Below, one piece after another: positions 1 to 5,261 of a DNA stretch of 5,261 nucleotides; within the stretch, counting starts at the first letter, position 1; each line of letters begins with the position of its first letter. The notes below the pieces were generated by a model that worked only from the letters and a program-made list of their open reading frames with translations, was not told the origin of the DNA and made no database searches. The stretch is from the NCBI GenBank assembly GCA_023451915.1, contig JAEXXS010000329.1:1-5261 (forward strand). The letters are read 5' to 3'. The translations under genes and the position numbers were made by a program. Source of the DNA: Pseudomonadota bacterium (GTDB lineage Bacteria > Pseudomonadota > Alphaproteobacteria > Rhizobiales > Rhizobiaceae).

Positions 1-2
1 CT

Positions 3-104
3 GCATGGTTGCAATCGGCCCCGGCTTCTGGTCAAAGCCTGCAACGGTTTGCAGAAATGTCAGAACAAGACGCGAAGCAGGATTTGTCGAAACATGCCCG
101 ATAA
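3..104 (+). CDS. Possible 3' end of an upstream gene (partial, uncertain)
   Basis: One plus-strand frame is open from the left edge to a TAA at 102-104. Its last residues (for example SLQRFAEMSEQDAKQDLSK) look more like a normal soluble, charged protein tail than the other plus-strand readings, which are rich in Cys and Arg. If real, it overlaps the bioM ATG at 94 by 11 bases, which would suit an operon. The stretch is only about 33 codons, and one minus-strand frame is also open across it, so the evidence is thin. An ATG at 57 in this frame could instead start a 15-codon mini-ORF. No function can be assigned. Confidence 0.28.
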   Translation, partial: AWLQSAPASGQSLQRFAEMSEQDAKQDLSKHAR

Positions 105-834
105 TGGCGCATCCGCACCATTCATTGCTGTTGATGGCGCCGGTTATACGATAGCCGGGCGACCGATCCTGCGCGGCGTCTCGCTCCACTCCAATGCGCG
201 CAGAATGGGGATTGTCGGCAGAAACGGGTCCGGCAAAAGCACGCTGGCGCGGCTTCTGGCAGGTCTGCTGAAACCCACGGAAGGGGCAATCCGCATCGCG
301 GGCCACGATATTTACGAAGACCGCAAGGCCGCACTTTCAACCGTCGGCATCCTGTTTCAAAACCCCGAACACCAGATCATCTTTCCCACCGTCATTGAGG
401 AAATTGCTTTCGGCCTGCGTCAGCAGGGCGCGACCAAAGCCGATGCGCGGACGATGGCGACAAAGGTGCTGGGCGATTTCGGCAAGCAACATTGGGCCGA
501 TGCCGCTATCCAGTCGCTCTCGCAAGGGCAGAAGCATCTCGTCTGCATGATGGCGGTGGTCGCCATGCGCCCGGCGCTGATCATTCTCGACGAGCCGTTT
601 GCCGGTCTCGATATTCCGACGCGGCATCAGCTGTCGCGCTATCTGAATGCGGGCGAAGCGCGCCTTCTCCACATTTCCCACCATCCGGAAGACTTGCACG
701 GTTATGATGAAGTGTTCTGGATCGATCAGGGCCGGATCCGGGAAACCGGGGATGCGCAAACGGTTCTGACCCGCTATGTTGAAGAAATGATCCTTCAGGG
801 CAAGAGCGATGATCTCTCTCACCTCTCCCGTTAA
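94..834 (+). CDS. bioM: Biotin ECF transporter ATPase subunit BioM
   Basis: A cytoplasmic ABC-type ATPase of 246 residues that energises biotin uptake by the BioMNY energy-coupling-factor transporter. The ABC motifs appear in order: Walker A GRNGSGKST at residues 42-50, Q-loop LFQNPEHQ with Gln89, signature LSQGQ at 142-146, Walker B LIILDE ending in the catalytic Glu167, D-loop AGLD, and the switch His near 196 in ISHHPED. The Q-loop wording and overall length match the CbiO/BioM class of ECF ATPases. ATG 94 is preferred because it has AGGA at 79-82 and gives a normal N-terminus. A TTG at 49 in the same frame would add an atypical Cys/Arg-rich extension. The stop lies inside bioN, so the two genes are probably translationally coupled. 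The signature has Gln where the classic LSGGQ has Gly. Assignment to biotin, not cobalt or nickel, rests on the downstream bioN and bioY. Confidence 0.93.
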   Translation: MPDNGASAPFIAVDGAGYTIAGRPILRGVSLHSNARRMGIVGRNGSGKSTLARLLAGLLKPTEGAIRIAGHDIYEDRKAALSTVGILFQNPEHQIIFPTVIEEIAFGLRQQGATKADARTMATKVLGDFGKQHWADAAIQSLSQGQKHLVCMMAVVAMRPALIILDEPFAGLDIPTRHQLSRYLNAGEARLLHISHHPEDLHGYDEVFWIDQGRIRETGDAQTVLTRYVEEMILQGKSDDLSHLSR

Positions 835-1411
835 AACGCGCGCGCATCAATGGCCGGTGGCGGCGAAGGTGGCCGCACTTTGCATCGCCACCACCACGCT
901 TTTCATGGTCAAGTCGGTCTGGTTCCAGCTTGGCGGGCTGGTATTTTGCCTCGCGCTCTACGCGCTTCCGGGCCGCATTTTCTTTCGCGCAGGGTTGCAG
1001 GCCATGCGGCCGGTGCTGCCCTTTGTTGCGGTGATTTTTCTCTGGCATCTGGCGTTCTATACCGCGCTGGAGGGTGTGGAGATCACGGTGCGGGTGGTCA
1101 CGATGATCGCTTTGGCCAATCTCGTAACGATGACGACGCCGCTTGAAGATTTCGTGCATCTGCTGCGGTTTCTAAACACACCTTTACGCCGTCTCGGCCT
1201 GCCGACGAAAATTCTCGAAACGGCGATCCCGCTGGTGATACGCTTTACGCCGGTGCTGATGGTTCGGGCGGGCCAGCTGGTTGAAGCCTGGCGCGCGCGG
1301 TCGCGCAGGCGTCCGGGCTGGCAACTGGTTTTGCCGCTGTCGCTGGCGGCGCTCGACGATGCCGATCATGTTGCCGAAGCATTGCGTGCTCGCGGCGGAA
1401 CTCTCAAGTAA
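809..1411 (+). CDS. bioN: Biotin ECF transporter transmembrane coupling subunit BioN
   Basis: This is the T-component of the biotin ECF transporter, an integral membrane protein that couples ATP hydrolysis by BioM to movement of the substrate-binding subunit BioY. The 200-residue product has hydrophobic segments near residues 19-54 and 67-86, another around 93-107, and a cytoplasmic coupling region towards the C-terminus. Two short Ala-Arg-Ser/Gly motifs, the hallmark of T-components that contact the ATPases, are visible: ARS in EAWRARSRR (around 163-165) and ARG in EALRARGG (around 194-196). The length suits BioN, which is shorter than the general EcfT. The ATG at 809 lies inside the end of bioM (26-base overlap) and follows a CAGGG ribosome-binding sequence at 796-800. 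The stop is 11 bases before bioY. Confidence 0.92.
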   Translation: MISLTSPVKTRAHQWPVAAKVAALCIATTTLFMVKSVWFQLGGLVFCLALYALPGRIFFRAGLQAMRPVLPFVAVIFLWHLAFYTALEGVEITVRVVTMIALANLVTMTTPLEDFVHLLRFLNTPLRRLGLPTKILETAIPLVIRFTPVLMVRAGQLVEAWRARSRRRPGWQLVLPLSLAALDDADHVAEALRARGGTLK

Positions 1412-1422
1412 AGGCTCCCCCT

Positions 1423-1977
1423 ATGGAAAGAAATGTCGCCCATGTGGCCCTGTTTGCAGCGCTGATCTGTGCACTGGGATTCTTGCCGGCTGTCACGCTT
1501 GGTTTCGGTGTGCCGATCACCGCGCAGAATCTTGGTGTGATGCTGGCCGGTGCTGTGCTGGGGCCAAAACGCGGCGTTGCCGCCGTGGCGCTGGTCATCC
1601 TGCTGGTGGCGATCGGATTGCCGGTTCTGGCGGTGGGACGCGGCGGTCTCGGCGTTTTCACTGGCCCGACGGTGGGCTTTCTGCTGGGCTGGATACCGGC
1701 GGTTTATGTCACGGGCCTCTTCATCGAGCGCGCACCCATTGCCAATCTCGGCGTGTCGACCTTTATCGGCGCAGTGCTGGGCTGTATCCTGGTGCTCTAT
1801 CTGTTTGGCGCAATCGGCATGGCGCTGATCCTCGCAAAGCCTTTCCTTGATGCGGTCAAGCTTTTGGCGATCTTCATTCCGGGCGATGTGGTCAAGGCTG
1901 TCATCACCGGTGTTCTGGTGTCCGCCCTTGCCAAAATCCGCCCGCAGGATATTCATCGCGGTCAGACCATACGCTGA
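1423..1977 (+). CDS. bioY: Biotin-binding S-component BioY
   Basis: This is the membrane-embedded substrate-capture subunit of the biotin importer. The 184-residue product is almost entirely hydrophobic, consistent with the six helices known for BioY. Family signatures are visible: PITAQNL at residues 31-37 near the first loop, the Gly-rich stretch GLPVLAVGRGGLGVF followed by TGPTVGFLLGW at about 65-90 (the BioY hallmark around the biotin pocket), and FIPGDVVKAV at 151-160 with the conserved Asp155 and Lys158. The ATG at 1423 is preceded by TAAAGG (1409-1414) at good spacing; this site overlaps the bioN stop codon, so translation is probably coupled. BioY can bind biotin alone in some bacteria, but the adjacent bioM and bioN imply a complete high-affinity ECF system. 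The gene is intact. Confidence 0.95.
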   Translation: MERNVAHVALFAALICALGFLPAVTLGFGVPITAQNLGVMLAGAVLGPKRGVAAVALVILLVAIGLPVLAVGRGGLGVFTGPTVGFLLGWIPAVYVTGLFIERAPIANLGVSTFIGAVLGCILVLYLFGAIGMALILAKPFLDAVKLLAIFIPGDVVKAVITGVLVSALAKIRPQDIHRGQTIR

Positions 1978-2104
1978 AAAGCTGTGCGTTCACGGTAACT
2001 TGTATCGCGTCGCAAAGCAGATCGGTATTCCTGATGCTTTCTCCAACCGGAGAGATTACGGTAATTTTTTATAGCGAATCGATGTCCAGCTTGGGAGACA
2101 TTGC
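1978..2104 (+). promoter_or_regulatory. bioY-cfa intergenic region, likely carrying the cfa promoter
   Basis: This 127-base gap separates the biotin operon from cfa and is much longer than the gaps inside the operon, suggesting that cfa is transcribed from its own promoter. The most A+T-rich pocket is 2060-2074, containing a run of six T followed by ATAG. No pair of -35 and -10 boxes with convincing match and spacing could be found. A clear ribosome-binding site, GGGAG at 2093-2097, sits seven bases before the cfa ATG and fixes that start. Confidence 0.35.
2038..2070 (+). terminator. Small hairpin followed at a distance by a T-run, weak terminator candidate
   Basis: TTTCTCC at 2038-2044 can pair with GGAGAGA at 2049-2055 around an AACC tetraloop, giving five Watson-Crick pairs plus a G-U and a U-A pair. 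A run of six T (2065-2070) follows, but about nine bases separate it from the stem, which is too far for a classic intrinsic terminator. It could be a weak end for the bioMNY transcript or a structure in the cfa leader. Confidence 0.27.
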
Positions 2105-3373
2105 ATGGCAGCAGAGACCGGTGCGGCGCGTACCATTCGGACCATCGTCGAAACCATTCGACCGCAGTTGAATGTCAGACTGTGGGACGGCACCCAGATT
2201 GGCGCCTTTGACGGGCCAACAATCGCGATCAAGGACCCGTCGGTCGTGCGTCAGGTGGTGCTGAAGCCGAATTACGATACGCTCATCAGCCTCTGGACTT
2301 CCGGTGCGGTCGACATCGAAAACGGCACCATTTTCGATGTCGCCGAAACAAAGCTCGACGGGCATCTCAAGGAGCGCATCAAGGCGTTGCCGAAATGGCA
2401 GCTGCTGAAAGGCATTCCGTCGCTGCTCTTTGCCGGAAAGGCTAAGGATCAGGCCAATATCGACGGCAAGTCTCCCTTCGTCAGCGGCTCGAACAAGGAA
2501 GCGATCACCCATCACTACGATGTGTCGAACGAGTTCTATCAGCTGTTTCTGGATGAACGCATGGTCTATACTTGCGCCTATTTTACCGACTGGCAGAATA
2601 GTCTGGATCAGGCGCAGCATGACAAGCTGGATCTGATCTGCCGCAAGCTGCGCCTGAAGCCCGGCGACCGTCTTCTGGATATTGGCTGCGGCTGGGGCGC
2701 GCTTTTGATCCACGCGGTGCAAAATTACGGTGTGATTGGAACCGGCGTTTCTCTGTCGGAAGCGCAGACGGCGCTCGCTCGACAAAGGATCAAGGCTGCG
2801 GGTCTGGAAGACAAGATCACCATCCACATCAAGTCCTATACGGAGCTTGATCAGGAGTTCGACAAGATCTCTTCCGTCGGCATGTTCGAACATGTCGGCA
2901 TCGCCAATTACGATACCTATTTCAATTCGGTGCGGCGTTTGCTGCGGCCCGGCGGGCTTTATATGCATCACGCCATCACCCGCCGGATGAAGAAGAACAA
3001 GAAGAGTTTCAACCGCAAAAGTGCGGAACATCTGGCGCTGGTGAAATATATCTTCCCAGGCGGCGAGCTGGACCATCTGGGCATGACCGTTGAGAATCTC
3101 GAAGGCCATGGCTTCGAGGTGCATGACGTGGAAAATCTCCGCGAGCATTATGGGCGCACCTGCCGCCTGTGGGCGGAGCGGCTTCATGCCAATTTCGACA
3201 AGGCTGTCGCCGAGGTCGGCTATCCGAAAGCAAGGCTCTGGATACTCTATCTCGCAGGCTGTGCGCTGGCGTTTGAACGCGGAACGGTTCAGATCAACCA
3301 GACGCTTGCGTCGAAGCGCAAGCGCGGCATTTCGGCTGTGCCGCAAACGCGCGCGGATATTTATCGGGACTAA
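2105..3373 (+). CDS. cfa: Cyclopropane-fatty-acyl-phospholipid synthase
   Basis: This enzyme transfers a methylene group from S-adenosylmethionine onto double bonds of unsaturated acyl chains in membrane phospholipids, making cyclopropane fatty acids that stiffen the membrane, typically in stationary phase or acid stress. The 422-residue product has the N-terminal lipid-binding region (about 20-110) and then the methyltransferase fold. Visible landmarks are HHYDVSNEFYQLFLDERM at 136-153, YTCAY with the active-site Cys157, SAM-binding motif I LLDIGCGWG at 190-198, GMFEHVG with Glu262, His289 in MHHAIT, and Tyr349 in REHYGRT. By comparison with the E. coli enzyme, these correspond to the Cys, Glu, His and Tyr of the bicarbonate-assisted active site. 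The sequence is complete. It starts at an ATG with GGGAG seven bases upstream. It converges with the lrp-type gene downstream and is probably not cotranscribed with bioMNY. Rhizobiales can carry several cfa paralogues; which copy this is cannot be told here. Confidence 0.95.
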   Translation: MAAETGAARTIRTIVETIRPQLNVRLWDGTQIGAFDGPTIAIKDPSVVRQVVLKPNYDTLISLWTSGAVDIENGTIFDVAETKLDGHLKERIKALPKWQLLKGIPSLLFAGKAKDQANIDGKSPFVSGSNKEAITHHYDVSNEFYQLFLDERMVYTCAYFTDWQNSLDQAQHDKLDLICRKLRLKPGDRLLDIGCGWGALLIHAVQNYGVIGTGVSLSEAQTALARQRIKAAGLEDKITIHIKSYTELDQEFDKISSVGMFEHVGIANYDTYFNSVRRLLRPGGLYMHHAITRRMKKNKKSFNRKSAEHLALVKYIFPGGELDHLGMTVENLEGHGFEVHDVENLREHYGRTCRLWAERLHANFDKAVAEVGYPKARLWILYLAGCALAFERGTVQINQTLASKRKRGISAVPQTRADIYRD

Positions 3374-3374
3374 A

Positions 3375-3399
3375 CAGGTGGAGCAGAAAGCCCCGCCTG
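3375..3399. terminator. Stem-loop between convergent genes, possible terminator
   Basis: In the 40-base gap between the ends of cfa and the regulator, CAGGTGG (3375-3381) can pair with CCGCCTG (3393-3399) across an 11-base loop; one of the seven pairs is G-U in the plus-strand transcript. A competing pairing joins AGCAG (3382-3386) to CTGCT (3397-3401). There is no T-run on either side, so this is at best a weak terminator for cfa. Confidence 0.25.
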
Positions 3400-3413
3400 C
3401 TGCATGAAGAATG

Positions 3414-3854
3414 CTATCTGACTTCGCGGTCGATATCGCGCCGCAGCACGAAGGCGGTGGTGATGTCGTCCACGATGTCGTGGGCGGCGACGAGGTCGCG
3501 CACGCGGTTGAGGTCGTCGATGGTCGCCGCTTCCAGCTCGACAACCAGATCAAGCTGTCCGCTGACCGACGAGACGCGGCGGACTTCGGCATGTTGCGCC
3601 AATATGTCGAGAAGCGCCAGCGCAGGCGTGCGTTTCAGGCTTACGAGCAGAATGGCGCGGATGAAATTGGTATCGATCTCGCCAATATCTGCGCGATAGC
3701 CGCGAATAACGCCGCTGCGTTCCAGATTTGTGACGCGTTCGCTGGTCGCGCTGCGGGACAAGCCGATACGACCGGCCAGTGTCTTCAGCGCGATACGCGC
3801 TTCCTTGGACAGAATTGCCAGTATTTCGCGATCTTTCGCGTCAAGTTCCCGCAT
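3414..3854 (-). CDS. Lrp/AsnC-family transcriptional regulator
   Basis: A 146-residue DNA-binding regulator of the leucine-responsive/AsnC family, which usually senses an amino acid and acts as dimers or octamers on phased sites. The N-terminal helix-turn-helix is recognisable: LDAKDREILAILSKEAR at 4-20, then ALKTLAGRIGLSRSATSERV at 22-41 and NLERSGVIRGY, the typical lead into the linker strand. The C-terminal RAM ligand-binding domain covers about 64-140 and contains the family signature SVSGQLDLVVELEA with Gly99 and Asp102. The start at 3854 is chosen because TAGGG lies just upstream and MRELD matches the usual family start; an ATG at 3881 would add nine residues. The gene converges with cfa and diverges from the kinase/aminotransferase gene, separated from it by 139 bases with repeats. 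Autoregulation and control of the divergent gene are likely by family habit. The effector is unknown. Confidence 0.93.
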   Translation of the reverse strand: MRELDAKDREILAILSKEARIALKTLAGRIGLSRSATSERVTNLERSGVIRGYRADIGEIDTNFIRAILLVSLKRTPALALLDILAQHAEVRRVSSVSGQLDLVVELEAATIDDLNRVRDLVAAHDIVDDITTAFVLRRDIDREVR

Positions 3855-3859
3855 CGTTA

Positions 3860-3864
3860 CCCTA
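3860..3864 (-). promoter_or_regulatory. Ribosome-binding site deciding the regulator start
   Basis: Read on the minus strand, TAGGG ends five bases before the ATG at 3854-3852. This supports that start over the in-frame ATG at 3881-3879, whose nearest purine-rich sequence (GGA) is weaker. Confidence 0.55.
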
Positions 3865-3872
3865 TACGCATC

Positions 3873-3920
3873 ACCGGACATATGCCGGTCCATTCCGACA
3901 AAGTGCCGGTTCTTCCGACA
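3873..3920. promoter_or_regulatory. Candidate operator array for the Lrp-type regulator
   Basis: The divergent gap contains two near-identical imperfect palindromes: TGCCGG-N6-CCGACA at 3883-3900 and TGCCGG-N5-CCGACA at 3904-3920. A further CCGGACA half-site lies at 3874-3880. The right-hand elements end at 3880, 3900 and 3920, an exact 20-base period close to two helical turns. An additional 5-bp inverted repeat, ACCGG/CCGGT (3873-3877 and 3885-3889), overlaps the first palindrome. The array sits about 20-65 bases before the regulator's start and about 75-120 bases before the divergent gene's start. Lrp/AsnC proteins commonly bind phased arrays like this beside their own gene; binding here is inferred. 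Confidence 0.55.
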
Positions 3921-3993
3921 GGATACTTGATGCCCGAAAACGCATTGCGTGCCAAGCTTCTGATAAGAAATGTAAACTGGAAACGCACTCTCC

Positions 3994-5261
3994 ATGACCG
4001 ATCTGTCCCATCCGAACCCGCAGTTTTCCGCAGCCGATGCCGAGAAGCTGGCCATTGAAGTCTTTGGCGTCACCGCGACGGCATCGCCGCTCGACAGCGA
4101 ACGCGACCGCAATTTTCGTCTGGAGACCGGAACGGACGCCGACTGGATTTTGAAGATCGTCAATGCCAGCGAGCCGCTGGTCGAAAGCGAATTCCAGACC
4201 GCACTTTTGCACCATCTTTCCAACGCGGATGCAAAGCTTGCCGTTCCGCGTCTGAAGCCAAGCCTTTCCGGCGATGTGCTTGCATCGGCTGTTGCCAGCG
4301 GCGGCGAGCGCCATGCCATGCGGCTGGTCGGCTGGCTTCCGGGCGTTCCGCTTGCCGAAGTCAAGCGTACGTTTGGGCTGATGCGCAATCTCGGTCGCGC
4401 GCTGGGAGAACTCGATCATGCCTTGCAGGGTTTCATCCATCCGGGCGCCCTGCGCGATCTTGATTGGGATTTGCGCCATGGGGCCCGAGCGCGGACGCGC
4501 CTGCATTTCGTCGGCGATGCCGACAGGCGTGCTTTGCTTGAACGCTTCATTGTGCGTTTTGAAAACCACGTCGCGCCGAAACTGTCGCGCCTGCGCGCAC
4601 AGGTCATCCACAATGATGCGAATGACTGGAATGTACTCGTCAGCAAGAGCGACCATGAACAGATTGCCGGTCTGATCGATTTTGGCGATGCGGTGCACAC
4701 GGTTCTGATTGCCGAAGTCGCCATTGCCTGCGCCTATTCCATCCTCGATATGGAAGACCCAATCGGTGCGGCGGCAGCGCTGGCCGCCGGGTTCCATGAA
4801 AAATATCCGCTCAAGGCGGAAGAAATCGACGTTCTGTTCGATCTCATCGCCATGCGTCTCGTCACCAGCGTCACCTTCTCGGCCTCGCGTCACGACAAGA
4901 CGGAGGATAATCCCTATCTCGCGATCAGCGAGGCTCCGGCCTGGCGTCTTCTGGAAAAGATGGACGCGATGAACCCCCGCTTCGCCACGGCTATTCTGCG
5001 TAAGGCTTGTGGCTTCGACGCCATCGAAGGCGCAGGCGCGGTCCGCAAATGGATTGCCGATAACAGCAAGACCTTTGCGCCGATTGTGCATCCCGCGCCT
5101 GCAACCATGACCAAGGCGCTGGTACCCTATGGCGATGCCACGCATGTCATGACGGTAGCCTCCGCCGAACAGCGCGCCAAGGAAGCCACGGAATGGTGGG
5201 ATAATTTCTGCGCCGAGAACAACGTCCAGCTCGGCATCGGCCCTTGGGGCGAAAAGCGCAC
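3994..5261 (+). CDS. APH/hydroxylysine-kinase-like domain of a probable kinase-aminotransferase fusion (partial, 3' end missing)
   Basis: The gene is open for 422 codons and runs off the right edge. Residues 20-330 form an aminoglycoside-phosphotransferase-type kinase fold most like hydroxylysine/homoserine kinases. WILKIVN carries the presumed ATP-binding Lys54, with Glu66 (EFQT) a likely partner. HNDANDWN at 206-213 is the catalytic loop with Asp208 and Asn213, and LIDFGD at 227-232 supplies metal-binding Asp229. The stretch AEVAIACAYSILD that follows is typical of this kinase group. Residues 330-422 are a linker of uncertain fold, ending in QLGIGPWGEKR. In relatives I recognise from Rhizobiales, this N-terminus continues into an M23 peptidase-like domain and a class III PLP aminotransferase (about 1000 residues in all); none of that is visible here. 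A phosphorylated amino alcohol or hydroxylysine-type amino acid is a plausible substrate but unproven. ATG 3994 is the first start after an in-frame TAA at 3973-3975; its ribosome-binding sequence (GGAAA, 3979-3983) is weak. It is not an antibiotic-resistance call. Confidence 0.85.
   Translation, partial: MTDLSHPNPQFSAADAEKLAIEVFGVTATASPLDSERDRNFRLETGTDADWILKIVNASEPLVESEFQTALLHHLSNADAKLAVPRLKPSLSGDVLASAVASGGERHAMRLVGWLPGVPLAEVKRTFGLMRNLGRALGELDHALQGFIHPGALRDLDWDLRHGARARTRLHFVGDADRRALLERFIVRFENHVAPKLSRLRAQVIHNDANDWNVLVSKSDHEQIAGLIDFGDAVHTVLIAEVAIACAYSILDMEDPIGAAAALAAGFHEKYPLKAEEIDVLFDLIAMRLVTSVTFSASRHDKTEDNPYLAISEAPAWRLLEKMDAMNPRFATAILRKACGFDAIEGAGAVRKWIADNSKTFAPIVHPAPATMTKALVPYGDATHVMTVASAEQRAKEATEWWDNFCAENNVQLGIGPWGEKR

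Noticed and set aside
49..93. TTG start giving a 261-residue BioM
   Set aside because: The added 15 residues are Cys/Arg-rich and unlike ABC ATPase N-termini, and the ATG at 94 is a better start with AGGA upstream.
2000..2028. TTGTAT followed 17 bases later by CGGTAT as a possible cfa promoter
   Set aside because: The -10 match is only two of six bases. Other spacings and the heat-shock and stress sigma-factor patterns I tried also fit poorly, so no promoter is called.
2069..3592. Long open frame (507 codons) on the minus strand across cfa
   Set aside because: It lies antisense to a gene with unmistakable cyclopropane synthase motifs and also runs into the regulator. Its translation shows no recognisable family, and long antisense frames are common in G+C-rich coding DNA.
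3411..4058. Plus-strand open frame (215 codons) opposite the regulator
   Set aside because: It is antisense to the clear Lrp/AsnC gene and crosses the operator-like gap, with no recognisable protein family.
3855..4388. Upstream extension of the regulator frame, giving a 324-residue protein
   Set aside because: The extra part is antisense to the kinase gene, has a Ser/Arg-rich shadow composition, and would give a length unlike any Lrp/AsnC protein. The start at 3854 has a good ribosome-binding site.
3871..5145. Long open frame (424 codons) on the minus strand opposite the kinase gene
   Set aside because: The plus strand here encodes clear kinase motifs over the whole length. The antisense translation is rich in Arg, His and Gln without family features, typical of a mirror frame.

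Overview
The window looks like chromosomal core DNA from an alphaproteobacterium of the order Rhizobiales, most plausibly Brucella/Ochrobactrum. The grounds are a G+C-rich composition with G/C-rich third positions, short intergenic gaps, a complete tripartite bioMNY biotin transporter, and protein wording typical of that group. The taxonomic call comes from recognition, not from a database search. Nothing suggests an insertion sequence, phage, CRISPR array, tRNA or rRNA gene.

Left part (1-1977): a tightly packed plus-strand operon, bioM-bioN-bioY, encodes an energy-coupling-factor (ECF) biotin importer: the ATPase (94-834), the transmembrane coupling subunit (809-1411, overlapping bioM by 26 bases) and the biotin-binding membrane S-component (1423-1977). 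The first 93 bases may hold the last codons of an upstream gene; the operon promoter is not visible.

Middle (1978-3373): after a 127-base gap containing a small hairpin comes a complete cyclopropane-fatty-acid synthase gene, cfa, with its S-adenosylmethionine-binding loop and the expected active-site residues. It probably has its own promoter, but none can be placed with confidence.

Right part (3374-5261): an Lrp/AsnC-family regulator on the minus strand (3414-3854) converges on cfa and diverges from a large plus-strand gene starting at 3994 that runs off the right edge. The visible 422 residues of that gene are an APH/hydroxylysine-kinase-like phosphotransferase domain plus a linker. In known relatives this domain is fused to an M23 peptidase-like domain and a class III PLP aminotransferase, but those parts lie outside the window. 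The 139-base divergent gap holds the most interesting signal: short CCG(G)ACA elements repeating every 20 bp, two of them in near-identical 17-18 base imperfect palindromes. They look like an operator array for the adjacent Lrp-type regulator, which could control itself and the kinase/aminotransferase gene.

Most of the window is ordinary, well-understood housekeeping or accessory metabolism. No wholly novel system is evident. The operator array and the multidomain kinase gene are the items worth following up.
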